This document shows positions 28,176-37,399 of a stretch of DNA of 64,000 nt, piece after piece. Under the pieces are notes generated by a model. That model ran no database searches. It was not told the DNA's origin and saw nothing but the letters and a program-made list of their open reading frames with translations. The translations under genes were made by a program, and so were the position numbers. Numbering within the stretch: position 1 is the stretch's first letter; each line of letters opens with the position of its first letter. Source of the DNA: Legionella sp. (GTDB lineage Bacteria > Pseudomonadota > Gammaproteobacteria > Legionellales > Legionellaceae); the NCBI GenBank assembly GCA_031291095.1, contig JARLJR010000013.1, positions 62,001 to 126,000 of the forward strand. The letters run 5' to 3'.

Positions 28176-29057
28176 CTACTCCAACATCTTTTCTATGGGT
28201 AAAACCAGGATGGAACTGGCGCCTAATTCTTGGATGGTTTCCAGGGTGTTCCAAAAGACTCGTTCACTGGAAACGACATGCACCGCTACCTTATCCTGAT
28301 TACCTGGCAAGGGGAGTATTGTTGGTGATTCAGCACCCGGAAGTTTTTCAGCGATGCGTTCCAACGCAGATTTAGGTGCATGAAAGACAATGTATTTGCG
28401 TTCTTGGGCTTGCTGCACGGACTGAATGCGACGAGCCAGCATGGCAAATAAATCTTGAAATTGGGGCGGGCAATCGAGCTCGCTTTGGATTAAGACCGCT
28501 TGGCTTTGGAGTAGGGTATCTACTTCATACAGCTTATTGTCTTCCAGAGTTTGCCCACTGGATACCAAATCACAAATGACATCGGCCATGCCCATGCGTG
28601 GTGCTACTTCAATGGAGCCTGATAAAACCAGAATTTCGGCATAAATTTTTCGTTCTTGTAAATACTGATTCAGAAGGTTAGGGTAACTGGTTGCAATTCG
28701 TTTGCCCTCTAAGCTGCCTGGGCCTTGATAATCAAAGTATTCAGGGACCGCAAGTGATAAGCGGCAGGTACAACTTCCTAGTTTTGCAGTTGTTTTAAAT
28801 GACTTGTCAGGATTAGCCAGTGAGGATTCAAATAAGACATTTTCCCCAACAACTCCACCATCACAAAGCCCATCAAAAACCAGCGTGGGAATATCGTCAT
28901 CGCGGACGAATAACAAATCGATAGGAAAATTATCTACATGAGTGAGTAAGGCATTGGGCTTGATACGAAACTTTAAGCCACAACGTTGTAATAGATTCAG
29001 CGATTCTTCCGATAAGCGCCCCTTTTTTTGTAATGCTAAACGTAAACGATTTTTCAC
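28176..29057 (-). CDS. hisG: HisG (long form), ATP phosphoribosyltransferase
   Basis: HisG is the committed, feedback-inhibited first step of histidine synthesis. The 293 residues and the C-terminal regulatory domain (VHVVSSERVFWNTLETIQEL) identify the self-sufficient long form, so no HisZ is needed. LALQKKGRLSEESLNLL, GLCDGGVVGENVL, and the PRPP loop DVICDLVSSGQTLEDN are visible. It starts with GTG (29057), overlaps the regulator stop as GTGA, and GGAG lies six bases upstream. Confidence 0.95.
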   Translation of the reverse strand: MKNRLRLALQKKGRLSEESLNLLQRCGLKFRIKPNALLTHVDNFPIDLLFVRDDDIPTLVFDGLCDGGVVGENVLFESSLANPDKSFKTTAKLGSCTCRLSLAVPEYFDYQGPGSLEGKRIATSYPNLLNQYLQERKIYAEILVLSGSIEVAPRMGMADVICDLVSSGQTLEDNKLYEVDTLLQSQAVLIQSELDCPPQFQDLFAMLARRIQSVQQAQERKYIVFHAPKSALERIAEKLPGAESPTILPLPGNQDKVAVHVVSSERVFWNTLETIQELGASSILVLPIEKMLE

Positions 29058-29350
29058 AGCAACTCCGATCGATTCGCGATTAATTCATAACCGCCAGTAC
29101 CAAAACTTAAACAGCGTGCAACTCGAGTGATGGTTGTAACACTGACCCCTGTTTGTTCATGTATGGTGCGATAAGGAATACCTTGTCGCAAAAGGGGAAC
29201 TACCTGCCAACGATCCGCCATCGCCTCTAACTCAGCAGGGGTGCAGAGATCGGTAAAAAATTGCAGGGCTTCCTCTTTATTTTCCAGCAAGCTGATCGCA
29301 TGCATTAAATCAGGAAGAGCAGAATGTTTTACAGTAGTATGTGTTTTCAT
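29054..29350 (-). CDS. TrpR/YerC-like regulator, probable his operon repressor
   Basis: The 98-residue protein belongs to the YerC/TrpR-like family. The first helices are followed by TPAELEAMADRWQVVPLLRQ and a TrpR-type helix-turn-helix, GIPYRTIHEQTGVSVTTITRVARCL. It is the first gene of the his operon, overlapping hisG by four bases. A perfect palindrome covers its promoter (29371-29389). The known TrpR mode is corepressor-dependent binding. Histidine as corepressor and control of its own operon are inferences from position. No His-rich leader peptide is visible upstream, so attenuation seems absent. Confidence 0.85.
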   Translation of the reverse strand: MKTHTTVKHSALPDLMHAISLLENKEEALQFFTDLCTPAELEAMADRWQVVPLLRQGIPYRTIHEQTGVSVTTITRVARCLSFGTGGYELIANRSELL

Positions 29351-29370
29351 GGTAATGTATTAACGTAGTA

Positions 29371-29389
29371 TAACATTGTTGCAATGTTA
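29371..29389 (-). promoter_or_regulatory. Candidate operator over the his operon promoter
   Basis: TAACATTG and CAATGTTA pair perfectly across a TTG spacer. On the reverse strand the next bases complete a good -10 (TATACT, overlapping the palindrome edge). The dyad therefore occupies the -35 to -10 spacer, where a bound repressor would block RNA polymerase. It ends 21 bases before the regulator ATG. No recognisable -35 hexamer is present. Confidence 0.65.
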
Positions 29390-29458
29390 GAGGGGAATTG
29401 ATGGGCTGTCAATAGATGCTGCATTAAGTTAAGGGTTCTATTTGTAAATTGTAGTTTG

Positions 29459-29474
29459 GGCCCCCTAAGGGGCC
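29459..29474. terminator. GC-rich hairpin between pyrE and the his operon
   Basis: GGCCCC and GGGGCC pair around CTAA, downstream of pyrE and upstream of the his promoter. There is no T-run, so termination is uncertain. A fragment resembling the TAATACGG element lies at 29529-29536. Confidence 0.4.
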
Positions 29475-29548
29475 TGTTGGGCTAGGGGCCTGATGGATCG
29501 ACCTACAAGTGGCTCAGGAGCTGCGGTAATACGGCGAGGTTTCGGTAT

Positions 29549-30181
29549 TTAACAACCATAAGTTTGTTGATATTCTTCTAATTTCTTCACTTGCTCTGAT
29601 TCACCTGTTGCGTTTAAATAATCAATCAAATCAAACAAGTTAATAATCGAGTAGACATTAATCCCCTGAGCTTTAATTTCAGAGAGGGTGGATTCATGAG
29701 TAAGTCCGCGTTCACAGCGATCGAGTGCAATGATCACTCCGGTGAGATTTCCGCCATGTTCTTTAATTAATTTTTGTGACTCACGAAAAGCGGTTCCTGC
29801 AGTGATCACATCATCAACAATAATGGTATTACCTGTTAATGGTGCGCCAATTAATTGACCTCCCTCACCATGATCTTTTACTTCTTTGCGATTAAAAGTT
29901 ACGGTTGTTTCTTTACCTAATTCTGATAAGGCAATGGCTGTGGCAGTTGCTAGAGGCAATCCTTTATAGGCAGGGCCAAACAGATGTTCGAATTCAGCCT
30001 GATGTTCTAATAAGGTTTCGGCATAAAATTGGCCAAGTTGGTGAAGTGCGTTGCCTTGATAAAATAATCCGGCATTAAAAAAGTACGGACTTTTCCTTCC
30101 CGACTTTAAAGTAAACTCGCCAAATTTTAATACTTGGCAATTAAGCGCTAATTTTATAAAAGATGATTTCGTATGATTCAT
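29549..30181 (-). CDS. pyrE: PyrE, orotate phosphoribosyltransferase
   Basis: PyrE converts orotate and PRPP to OMP in pyrimidine synthesis. From ATG 30181 the protein has 210 residues, the family length. It shows [31 protein letters not shown], and the PRPP-binding [18 protein letters not shown]. The longer frame starts with TTG and adds seven residues without a ribosome site. It is divergent from the cold-shock gene and upstream of the his operon on the same strand. Confidence 0.95.
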   Translation of the reverse strand: MNHTKSSFIKLALNCQVLKFGEFTLKSGRKSPYFFNAGLFYQGNALHQLGQFYAETLLEHQAEFEHLFGPAYKGLPLATATAIALSELGKETTVTFNRKEVKDHGEGGQLIGAPLTGNTIIVDDVITAGTAFRESQKLIKEHGGNLTGVIIALDRCERGLTHESTLSEIKAQGINVYSIINLFDLIDYLNATGESEQVKKLEEYQQTYGC

Positions 30182-30238
30182 AGTGTTTTTCCAATAGCAC
30201 AAAAAGAGGTTAATTATATTGAATTTAATAAAAAAATC

Positions 30239-30266
30239 TTAACAATACATAAAAAACTGTTATGCT
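30239..30266 (+). promoter_or_regulatory. Promoter and long leader of the cold-shock gene
   Basis: TTAACA (30239-30244) and TATGCT (30261-30266) are 16 bp apart. The start codon is about 135 bases downstream, a long leader as in cspA-type genes, whose leaders refold with temperature. Just after the predicted start the RNA has a CTGTAC/GTACAG hairpin (30274-30295). Thermoregulation is inference. Confidence 0.55.
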
Positions 30267-30407
30267 AATCTAGCTGTACGAAATTCCGAGTACAGAGTAA
30301 ATGTTTATTATAACGCAGTTCTCTTTAGTGAGTTAACTTTTTACCACTTGGGCTTGCGTGACAATAAGCATAAATAAGTAAAAAGCTTAAAGACAAAGGG
30401 GATACTA

Positions 30408-30629
30408 ATGTCACAGAGAGAGACAGGCCATGTAAAATGGTTTAATGAAAAAAAGGGATTTGGATTTATTATTAATCAGCAAGGTGATGACATTTTTGTA
30501 CATTATAAAGATATACAAGGTGTGGGTTTTAAAACTTTGCACGAAAATGATCCTGTAACCTTTGTTCTTGATAAAGGACCTAAAGGCTTAAAAGCTCAAG
30601 ATGTCGCATTAGTTACTGAAGCTGAGTAA
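30408..30629 (+). CDS. CspA-family cold-shock RNA-binding protein
   Basis: The 73-residue single cold-shock domain has the RNA-binding RNP1 (KGFGFI) and RNP2 (DIFVHY) motifs and the start GHVKWFNEKKG. It probably acts as an RNA chaperone. AAGGGGAT lies before the ATG. It is monocistronic, with a long leader and a downstream hairpin. Confidence 0.93.
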   Translation: MSQRETGHVKWFNEKKGFGFIINQQGDDIFVHYKDIQGVGFKTLHENDPVTFVLDKGPKGLKAQDVALVTEAE

Positions 30630-30632
30630 GTA

Positions 30633-30697
30633 AAAACCGAGTACATCATTAGCTATCGCCGAGCATTTATTTCAGCATAAGCGGAGGTTCGGTTTTA
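30633..30697 (+). terminator. Terminator-like hairpin after the cold-shock gene
   Basis: AAAACCGA (30633-30640) pairs with TCGGTTTT (30689-30696), leaving a long internal region that may contain weaker pairing. The 3' arm ends in a T-run. Confidence 0.45.
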
Positions 30698-30766
30698 ATG
30701 TTGGGTGAGTTCTCCTAAATTAGAGTCGTCCTTTCGCTTTTGCCTTTTTTATCTATATGCATGCCT

Positions 30767-30967
30767 CTACAAACGCGGTTGTTGAACCTGCTGCGCTTTG
30801 GGGTCTGCTATTATTTGGTTTATAAGTATAAATTGTTCATCTAATTTATCTATTGCTTCCTGATGCTGTTCTTGTTGGAGTAATTGGGCATGTATTTTTT
30901 TAAACAAATTTACTTGATATTGACTCAACTCAGAATGGATGAAATTTTGCTGATCAGGCTTAAGCAA
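30767..30967 (-). pseudogene. Short Gln-rich frame without ATG, possible gene remnant
   Basis: A 66-codon frame begins only with TTG; eight sense codons (ALQAFNQN) precede it after an upstream stop. The peptide LKPDQQNFIHSELSQYQVNL onward is helical and Gln-rich, faintly like the periplasmic Spy/CpxP helical core. No signal peptide or ribosome site is visible, so this is likelier the 3' remnant of a gene than an active one. Confidence 0.35.
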
Positions 30968-31123
30968 ATTTTGGTTAAATGCCTGTAAGGCCTAACTATT
31001 TTAGGGCTCATAGTTCGTATTAGTACAGCGGTACGGGCTCGAAGCTTGATTCATACTCAGATTCCGGATCCCACGGCGCCAATCCCATAGCATTTGATTT
31101 TAAAAATTTAATTACGAATGTCA

Positions 31124-31636
31124 CTAAATCTTTCTCAGTTCTTGCATAGAAACAAATAGTTTCATAGGATTTCCCGGAAACTCCTGGAAGAAATTAAATT
31201 TTTTGTAAAAACTCAAAGCCTCATCATCCAGAACATCGAGCATCAAACCATGAGTTTTCAACCCCAGATCATTTAATTTAACTACATGGCGCAAAGCATA
31301 AATTAAAGATTTTCTCCCTAATGATTGTTGTTGATAATGAACATCAATTGCTAATCGTGCAAGCAATGTAAGAGGGATAGGGTACGTTGGTAAACTAGAG
31401 GAGGGTATTTCATCTCTGTAAATAGATGAAATACCAAGAGTATAATAGGCTACAACAGGTAGTTTTTGTAAGCTGGGATCATCAACGGTTAGTACCATGG
31501 TTGTACTAATTCCTTGTTTGGCATGTTTTATCGCAAATTTAACCAAAAAATCATTCATTGTTTTTTTTGTACAATCAAAATTCTTAATTAAATGCTTGCT
31601 ACTGTCCAGTGCAACAAACTCTTGCTTAAGCTTCAT
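31124..31636 (-). CDS. GNAT acetyltransferase toxin (TacT-like)
   Basis: TacT-type toxins acetylate the amino group of aminoacyl-tRNAs and stop translation. The 170-residue GNAT protein has PVVAYYTLGISSIYRDEIP, LTLLARLAIDVHYQQQSLGR (acetyl-CoA loop) and ALSFYKKFNFF. Its ATG overlaps the antitoxin stop (TAATG), the classic coupled arrangement. A toxic role is inferred from partner and family; the tRNA target is not visible in sequence. Confidence 0.85.
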   Translation of the reverse strand: MKLKQEFVALDSSKHLIKNFDCTKKTMNDFLVKFAIKHAKQGISTTMVLTVDDPSLQKLPVVAYYTLGISSIYRDEIPSSSLPTYPIPLTLLARLAIDVHYQQQSLGRKSLIYALRHVVKLNDLGLKTHGLMLDVLDDEALSFYKKFNFFQEFPGNPMKLFVSMQELRKI

Positions 31637-31908
31637 TAAAATCCTTCTTTATCTAGTAGTCGAGCCGCCTTTTTGATTTCATCACTGGGTTCTCTATTGC
31701 TATTACATATGGCAATAAATTTATCGAACTCTTCATTTTTAAGCTTAATTTCAGTATGAGCTTTTAATGTTTTAGGAGCATCTTCCATAATTAATTTAAC
31801 TATATAATCAGTAAGAGAAATTTCTCTTACTGAAGCGGCTCGTTCAGCTAAACGCTTTGTTTCAGGACTTAATTTCGCCTCTAAACGTTCAAAATGTACA
31901 TGTTTCAT
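31636..31908 (-). CDS. DUF1778 ribbon-helix-helix antitoxin (TacA-like)
   Basis: The N-terminal RHH DNA-binding segment (RLEAKLSPETKRLAERAASV, then SLTDYIVKLIMEDA) is followed by a toxin-binding tail with NEEFDKFIAICN and EIKKAARLL. An ATG at 31929 gives seven more residues, but GGGAC before the ATG at 31908 favours the shorter 90-residue form. It is translated just before the toxin and likely represses the pair. Confidence 0.85.
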   Translation of the reverse strand: MKHVHFERLEAKLSPETKRLAERAASVREISLTDYIVKLIMEDAPKTLKAHTEIKLKNEEFDKFIAICNSNREPSDEIKKAARLLDKEGF

Positions 31909-31938
31909 TTCTGTCCCGTAATTGATCATTATGTAATT

Positions 31939-31967
31939 ATTTTAGCATACGTCTAAAAGCCGTACAA
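31939..31967 (-). promoter_or_regulatory. Promoter and dyad of the toxin-antitoxin pair
   Basis: On the reverse strand TTGTAC and TAAAAT are 17 bp apart. A TTTTAG-N7-CTAAAA inverted repeat (31940-31958) overlaps the -10, fitting autorepression by the RHH antitoxin. Confidence 0.55.
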
Positions 31968-32136
31968 ATTATTTTAACATTAAGTTTATGTTTTTCTCAA
32001 ATTAAAAAAGGATTTTCTTTTGGCTAATTCCACGTCGTATTCGAGTGAATAAGCAATGAACGAATCAAATCATTTACTTTCCTGTAAGACATGATTATTC
32101 TTAGCCACTTTTGTTTGTAGAACAGAGGGATACCTT

Positions 32137-33435
32137 ATGGGTGTAGGTGTTATTTACCTTTTTAAAGAACGGCGATTTTTGCCTTTTTTCTTTACTCAGT
32201 TTTTGGGTGCCTTTAATGATAATGCATTCAAATTAGCAATGCTTACTATGATTAGTTATTATTTAACTGATTCTCAGGCGCAGTCAGAATATTACCAAGC
32301 TTTGGCAGGTGCTTTATTTATATTGCCATTCTTTTTACTTTCTGCAACTTCAGGTCAAATCGCAGATAAATACGATAAAACAAAGGTCATTCGCATCATT
32401 AAAATCTTTGAAGTATTTTTAATGATTATTGGCAGTTTTTCGCTTTATTACGGCAATATTTTTTGGATGATGTTTACCTTAACTGGAATGGGAACTCATT
32501 CAACATTTTTTGGACCAATAAAATACGCTATTTTGCCTGATCATCTGCCTAAAAAAGACTTGCTGGGAGCCACAGGGCTTGTTGATGCAAGTACCTTTAT
32601 TGCGATTCTTTTGGGAACCACTTTAGGGAGTTTAGCTATAGGCATCAAAGGCTCTACACCTTATATCGCTATTTTTATGACTATTTTAGTTGCTCTATTG
32701 GGCCTATTGTCTTCTTTGTTTATTCCTAGTGCTCCGGCTGCTTCATCAAATTTAAAGATTGATATTCAGTTTTGGCGTGCAACGTATCGATTGATAAAAC
32801 AGGCGACAGAGCATTTTGGTATTTTAGTAGCGACCTTAATCCTTTCCTGGTTTTGGCTTTTGGGAACGGTTTTATTGACCAAGCTACCTGATTATACCAA
32901 CTATGTTTTAGGCGCTAATACTAGTGTTTTTGCTCTTTTTCTAGCACTATTTTCTCTTGGTATAGCCACTGGTTCGGTGACGGTTAATTTCATTTTTCGA
33001 GGCCGAATAGCGCTCGCTTTAGTCCCTTGGGCAATGTTTGCTTTTACTTGTTTTACCGCGGATCTTTATTGGGCCTCATCCTATATCCAGGAACATGAGT
33101 CTTTATTAACATTCATGTCATTTTTCACCAATAAAACTCATTGGCGTATTGCTATTGATTTGTTCCTACTTGCTTTTAGTGCGGGCTTATTTGTAGTGCC
33201 ATTATATACTTATTTACAGGTTGCCAGTGCGCCAGAAAATAGGGCGCGTGTTATTGCTGCAAATAATATTTATAATGCATTATTTATGGTTTTAGGCTCA
33301 TTAATGGTAATGTTGTTTTTGCATTTTAGTGCAGCCATTCCGCAAATATTTTTGGTTTTAAGTGGATTGAATGCGATTGCCGCGTGGCTTGCATGGCGAT
33401 TTTTAAAACGTGTTCCGATAATTGGTTTGGTGTAG
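32137..33435 (+). CDS. MFS transporter, LplT-like
   Basis: The 432-residue, 12-helix major facilitator protein resembles LplT, which moves lysophospholipids across the inner membrane. Signature-like segments are FFFTQFLGAFNDNAFKLA, SGQIADKYDKTKVIRIIK, and GPIKYAILPDHL. Family members are often fused to or beside an acyltransferase; none is adjacent here, so the substrate is uncertain. AGAGGG precedes the ATG. A type A hairpin follows immediately. Confidence 0.8.
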   Translation: MGVGVIYLFKERRFLPFFFTQFLGAFNDNAFKLAMLTMISYYLTDSQAQSEYYQALAGALFILPFFLLSATSGQIADKYDKTKVIRIIKIFEVFLMIIGSFSLYYGNIFWMMFTLTGMGTHSTFFGPIKYAILPDHLPKKDLLGATGLVDASTFIAILLGTTLGSLAIGIKGSTPYIAIFMTILVALLGLLSSLFIPSAPAASSNLKIDIQFWRATYRLIKQATEHFGILVATLILSWFWLLGTVLLTKLPDYTNYVLGANTSVFALFLALFSLGIATGSVTVNFIFRGRIALALVPWAMFAFTCFTADLYWASSYIQEHESLLTFMSFFTNKTHWRIAIDLFLLAFSAGLFVVPLYTYLQVASAPENRARVIAANNIYNALFMVLGSLMVMLFLHFSAAIPQIFLVLSGLNAIAAWLAWRFLKRVPIIGLV

Positions 33436-33454
33436 CCTGGTTGCAAGCAACCAG
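33436..33454. terminator. Type A hairpin between the MFS gene and hemF
   Basis: CTGGTTGC and GCAACCAG pair around AA, between two converging genes. It has the same core as the hairpins at 435 and 12292, and lies at the very end of the MFS gene. Confidence 0.55.
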
Positions 33455-33467
33455 CTAACCCTAATAA

Positions 33468-34415
<948 letters not shown>

Positions 34416-34513
34416 TCAAATTTATATTAGATCGACTATTGCTAGATGTTGCATGTAATCTTCGAGGATCGTTGATTAAAATGCGACGGGTTATTTTCTC
34501 ATTTATTTAGAAT

Positions 34514-34528
34514 TGGCACAATGTTTGT
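34514..34528 (+). promoter_or_regulatory. Sigma-54-type promoter of the flg operon
   Basis: TGGCAC, five bases, then TTGT matches the -24/-12 consensus (TGGCAC-N5-TTGC) with one mismatch at the last base. The -24 GG and -12 G are 12 bp apart. Predicted start about 34539, 22 bases before flgB. In Legionella, middle flagellar genes are known to depend on RpoN and FleQ. Confidence 0.7.
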
Positions 34529-34560
34529 GCTGAGGGATGTAAAGTTACAAGGGAGTATGT

Positions 34561-34953
34561 ATGTCACGAAATCTTGACTCTTATTTTGGCATTCACGCCA
34601 AGGCCTTAATTGGGCGAGATCAGAGATCCTCAATGTTAGCCAATAACCTGGCTAACGCCAACACACCAAATTTCAAAGCAAAAGACGTTGATTTTAATAG
34701 TTTTTTAGCAGAGCAGATGGCCGCGAGCGCACAGCAAATGGCCGTTACTTCAGCGAATCATATTACTAAGAACGGTGATCTTGCGGCCAATATGAAGTTT
34801 CGTGTTACGGCACAAACTGCTTTAGATGGAAATACGGTGGATAAAGATTTAGAAACCATGGAATTTGCTCGTAACTCTCTTAATTATCAGGCAAGTCTGA
34901 ATTTTCTGAATAACAAAATTAAAACCATGATGCTTGCATTGAAAGGAGAGTAG
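34561..34953 (+). CDS. flgB: FlgB, flagellar proximal rod protein
   Basis: The 130-residue protein has the N-terminal rod signature MLANNLANANTPNFKAKDVDF and a C-terminal amphipathic helix (FARNSLNYQASLNFLNNKI). Both are characteristic of axial proteins. It is secreted by the flagellar type III system without a cleavable signal. GGGAG precedes the ATG, and flgC starts two bases later. It is the first gene of flgBCDEFGHIJKL, behind a sigma-54-type promoter. Confidence 0.95.
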   Translation: MSRNLDSYFGIHAKALIGRDQRSSMLANNLANANTPNFKAKDVDFNSFLAEQMAASAQQMAVTSANHITKNGDLAANMKFRVTAQTALDGNTVDKDLETMEFARNSLNYQASLNFLNNKIKTMMLALKGE

Positions 34954-34955
34954 GG

Positions 34956-35378
34956 ATGTCGATCGGTTCAATTTTTGATATTGCAGGTTCAGCGCTAACG
35001 GCTGAAACTGCACGTTTAACTAGCAGTACCTCAAACTTAAGTAATGCCAACATAGAAACAGGTGAGATTGATGATGTTTATCGAGTGCAATACCCTGTAT
35101 TCAAAGCAATACAAGAAGGTGCAAATCAATGGATTGGCGATCAAGTAAAAGCTGGTGTGCAACTAAAGGGAAACTATGTTAGCAACGCAGAGCCTATTAA
35201 GCATTACCAACCGGATAATCCTATAGCAGATAAGAATGGTTATGTTTATACGCCGAATGTGAATTATGCAGAAGAAATGGCCAACGTTATTTCAGCTGCG
35301 AAGTCTTATCAAATGAATCTTCAATTAGTTAGTCAAGCAAAACAATTAATGCAACGTACTTTGCAATTAGGTGAGTAA
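34956..35378 (+). CDS. flgC: FlgC, flagellar proximal rod protein
   Basis: The 140-residue rod protein opens with FDIAGSALTAETARLTSSTS and ends with the FlgC-type NVNYAEEMANVISAAKSYQM helix. Residues NLSNANIETG take the place of the usual N-S-T rod motif. It sits two bases after flgB. Confidence 0.95.
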   Translation: MSIGSIFDIAGSALTAETARLTSSTSNLSNANIETGEIDDVYRVQYPVFKAIQEGANQWIGDQVKAGVQLKGNYVSNAEPIKHYQPDNPIADKNGYVYTPNVNYAEEMANVISAAKSYQMNLQLVSQAKQLMQRTLQLGE

Positions 35379-35389
35379 GGGGAAAAGGA

Positions 35390-36058
35390 ATGACAACAAA
35401 TTCAATAAATGGAGTAAACGGCGCGGCTCAGATGTCGGCAGGTCAAATGGCTCCCCAAAATTTGGGACAGCAGGATTTTTTGCGGTTAATGGTCGCTCAA
35501 ATTCAAAACCAAGATCCCATGGAGCCGCAGGTAAATGGTGAATTTTTGTCACAACTCGCGCAATTTAGCACAAACGATGGCGTTAATAAAATGCAAGAGT
35601 CCATGCAGCAAATGGCAAACTCATTGCAATCAAATCAAGCATTACAAGCTTCCGCATTAGTAGGGCGTAAAGTTTTAGTCAATAGTGATGGCCTTCAATT
35701 GAATAAAGAAGGTGACGTAAAAACGGCTATTGATATTCCACCAGGAGTAAGCGATATCAATGCATTTATTTATGGTGCATCGGGCGAGCTGATCAAAACA
35801 ATTCCTTTAGGTCCACAAGTACCAGGATTCTATCAATTCGCGTGGGATGGCTTAGGTCAGGACGGAAACCGCTTACCAGAGGGGCAATACAAAGTAGCAG
35901 TACATGCTAAGTATATGGGGAAAGAGGTTGCATTTAGAACAATGACCTCTGCGAACGTAGATAGCGTGAGCCTTGGCCAAAATGGCGATGGTTTAAAACT
36001 GAATGTTGCTGGAGTTGGAGCAGTTTCATTAGACCAGGTAAAACAAATAACAGTATAG
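35390..36058 (+). CDS. flgD: FlgD, hook capping/scaffold protein
   Basis: FlgD caps the growing hook. The 222-residue protein has the family N-terminal core LGQQDFLRLMVAQIQNQDPM and FLSQLAQFSTNDGVNKM, then a Tudor/Fn-like domain (IYGASGELIKTIPLG, FAWDGLGQDGNRLPEGQY). Lies between flgC and flgE, close spacing. Confidence 0.94.
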   Translation: MTTNSINGVNGAAQMSAGQMAPQNLGQQDFLRLMVAQIQNQDPMEPQVNGEFLSQLAQFSTNDGVNKMQESMQQMANSLQSNQALQASALVGRKVLVNSDGLQLNKEGDVKTAIDIPPGVSDINAFIYGASGELIKTIPLGPQVPGFYQFAWDGLGQDGNRLPEGQYKVAVHAKYMGKEVAFRTMTSANVDSVSLGQNGDGLKLNVAGVGAVSLDQVKQITV

Positions 36059-36071
36059 GACGGAGACAAAA

Positions 36072-37388
36072 ATGATTTTTGATACTGGTATAAGCGGACT
36101 GAACGCGGCATCAAGCCATTTGGATGTAATCGGTAATAATATTGCAAACTCTTCAACCGTTGGTTTTAAAGGGTCACGTGCTAATTTTGGTGATATTTAC
36201 TCTTTTGGTGGTTATAACTCAGGAGGAAGTACCACTGTTGGTGGCGGGGTGATGCTGACTCAAGTTCAGCAGATGTTTAAAAACGGCACTATTACTAATA
36301 CCAATAACACCCTAGATCTTGCTATTAGTGGTAATGGCTTTTTTATTTTGAATGACCAAGGTAGCACTGTATATACACGTGCTGGACAGTTTGGCCTCGA
36401 TAATCAGAATTTTATTACTAACTCAACAGGCCAATTCCTTACTGGCTATTTGGCTGATGCCTCAGGGAATATCACTGGAGCGACTGGTAAAATTCAAGTG
36501 AACCAGGCAAATCTGGCTCCCCAGGCAAGTAGTACAGTAACTGCAGGACTTAATTTGAACTCGGGTACTACACCACCTGCAGCTGATTGGGCTGGAGGTG
36601 CTGCTCCTGTGAGTGATACTTATAATAATACAACCTCAATGACGATTTATGACAGCTTAGGTAATTCGCATGTATTGAGCATGTATTTCATAAAAGCAGA
36701 TGCTGCAGCCGCAGCAGGAAGCCCAGATGCGGCTTCACCTCCAGGAACTGAAAACCAATGGTATGTGGCGTTCCAGATCGATAACCAGGATGTTCCGGCA
36801 ATTACGACACCAGGCAATAGCGCGAACCTCTATGCGGTTAATTTTAACTCTGACGGTACGTTTTCATTGGCACAAGATACCACAGGAACTCCATTAGCAA
36901 GTAACTTAATCCCTTTATCAATGACATTAACTAACGGTGCTAAGCCACTGAGTTTAAATGTTGATTTATCAAATTGCACTCAGTTTGGCAGTCCATTTGC
37001 GGTGCAGTCAGCAAACTCGAATGGATACACCACGGGTAATTTAGCAGGATTACAAGTTGCTGCTGATGGTACGGTTTCTGGAAGTTATTCCAATGGTCAA
37101 ACTTTAGCGATGGGGCAAATTCAATTAGCTAACTTTGCAGATCCTGAAGGCTTGCAAAACATAGGAAATGTGTGTTGGTCTGCCACCGCTACTTCAGGCC
37201 AACCATTAATTGGGATTGGAACAACCGGTAGTTTTGGTGATATTCGCTCTGGTAGCTTAGAACAGTCGAATGTTGATTTAACGAGTGAATTGGTTAGTTT
37301 GATTGGTGCCCAACGTGATTTCCAAGCGAATGCTCAAACAATTCGTACTGGTGATGCAATCACGCAAACGATTATCAACATGCGTTAA
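36072..37388 (+). CDS. flgE: FlgE, flagellar hook protein
   Basis: The 438-residue hook subunit has conserved ends: DTGISGLNAASSHLDVIGNN and IANSSTVGFKGSRANFGDIY at the N-terminus, and SNVDLTSELVSLIGAQRDFQ with NAQTIRTGDAI at the C-terminus. The middle is variable and low in charge, as usual for the surface-exposed domain. Confidence 0.96.
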   Translation: MIFDTGISGLNAASSHLDVIGNNIANSSTVGFKGSRANFGDIYSFGGYNSGGSTTVGGGVMLTQVQQMFKNGTITNTNNTLDLAISGNGFFILNDQGSTVYTRAGQFGLDNQNFITNSTGQFLTGYLADASGNITGATGKIQVNQANLAPQASSTVTAGLNLNSGTTPPAADWAGGAAPVSDTYNNTTSMTIYDSLGNSHVLSMYFIKADAAAAAGSPDAASPPGTENQWYVAFQIDNQDVPAITTPGNSANLYAVNFNSDGTFSLAQDTTGTPLASNLIPLSMTLTNGAKPLSLNVDLSNCTQFGSPFAVQSANSNGYTTGNLAGLQVAADGTVSGSYSNGQTLAMGQIQLANFADPEGLQNIGNVCWSATATSGQPLIGIGTTGSFGDIRSGSLEQSNVDLTSELVSLIGAQRDFQANAQTIRTGDAITQTIINMR

Positions 37389-37399
37389 GGGGCTAATTA

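Noticed and set aside
28171-28254. N-terminal extension of hisD
   Set aside because: Overlaps hisG and is not family-like; ATG 28170 has GGAG at good spacing.
29351-29548. His leader peptide/attenuator for the his operon
   Set aside because: No frame with a run of His codons and no competing terminator; the palindrome-plus-regulator model fits better.
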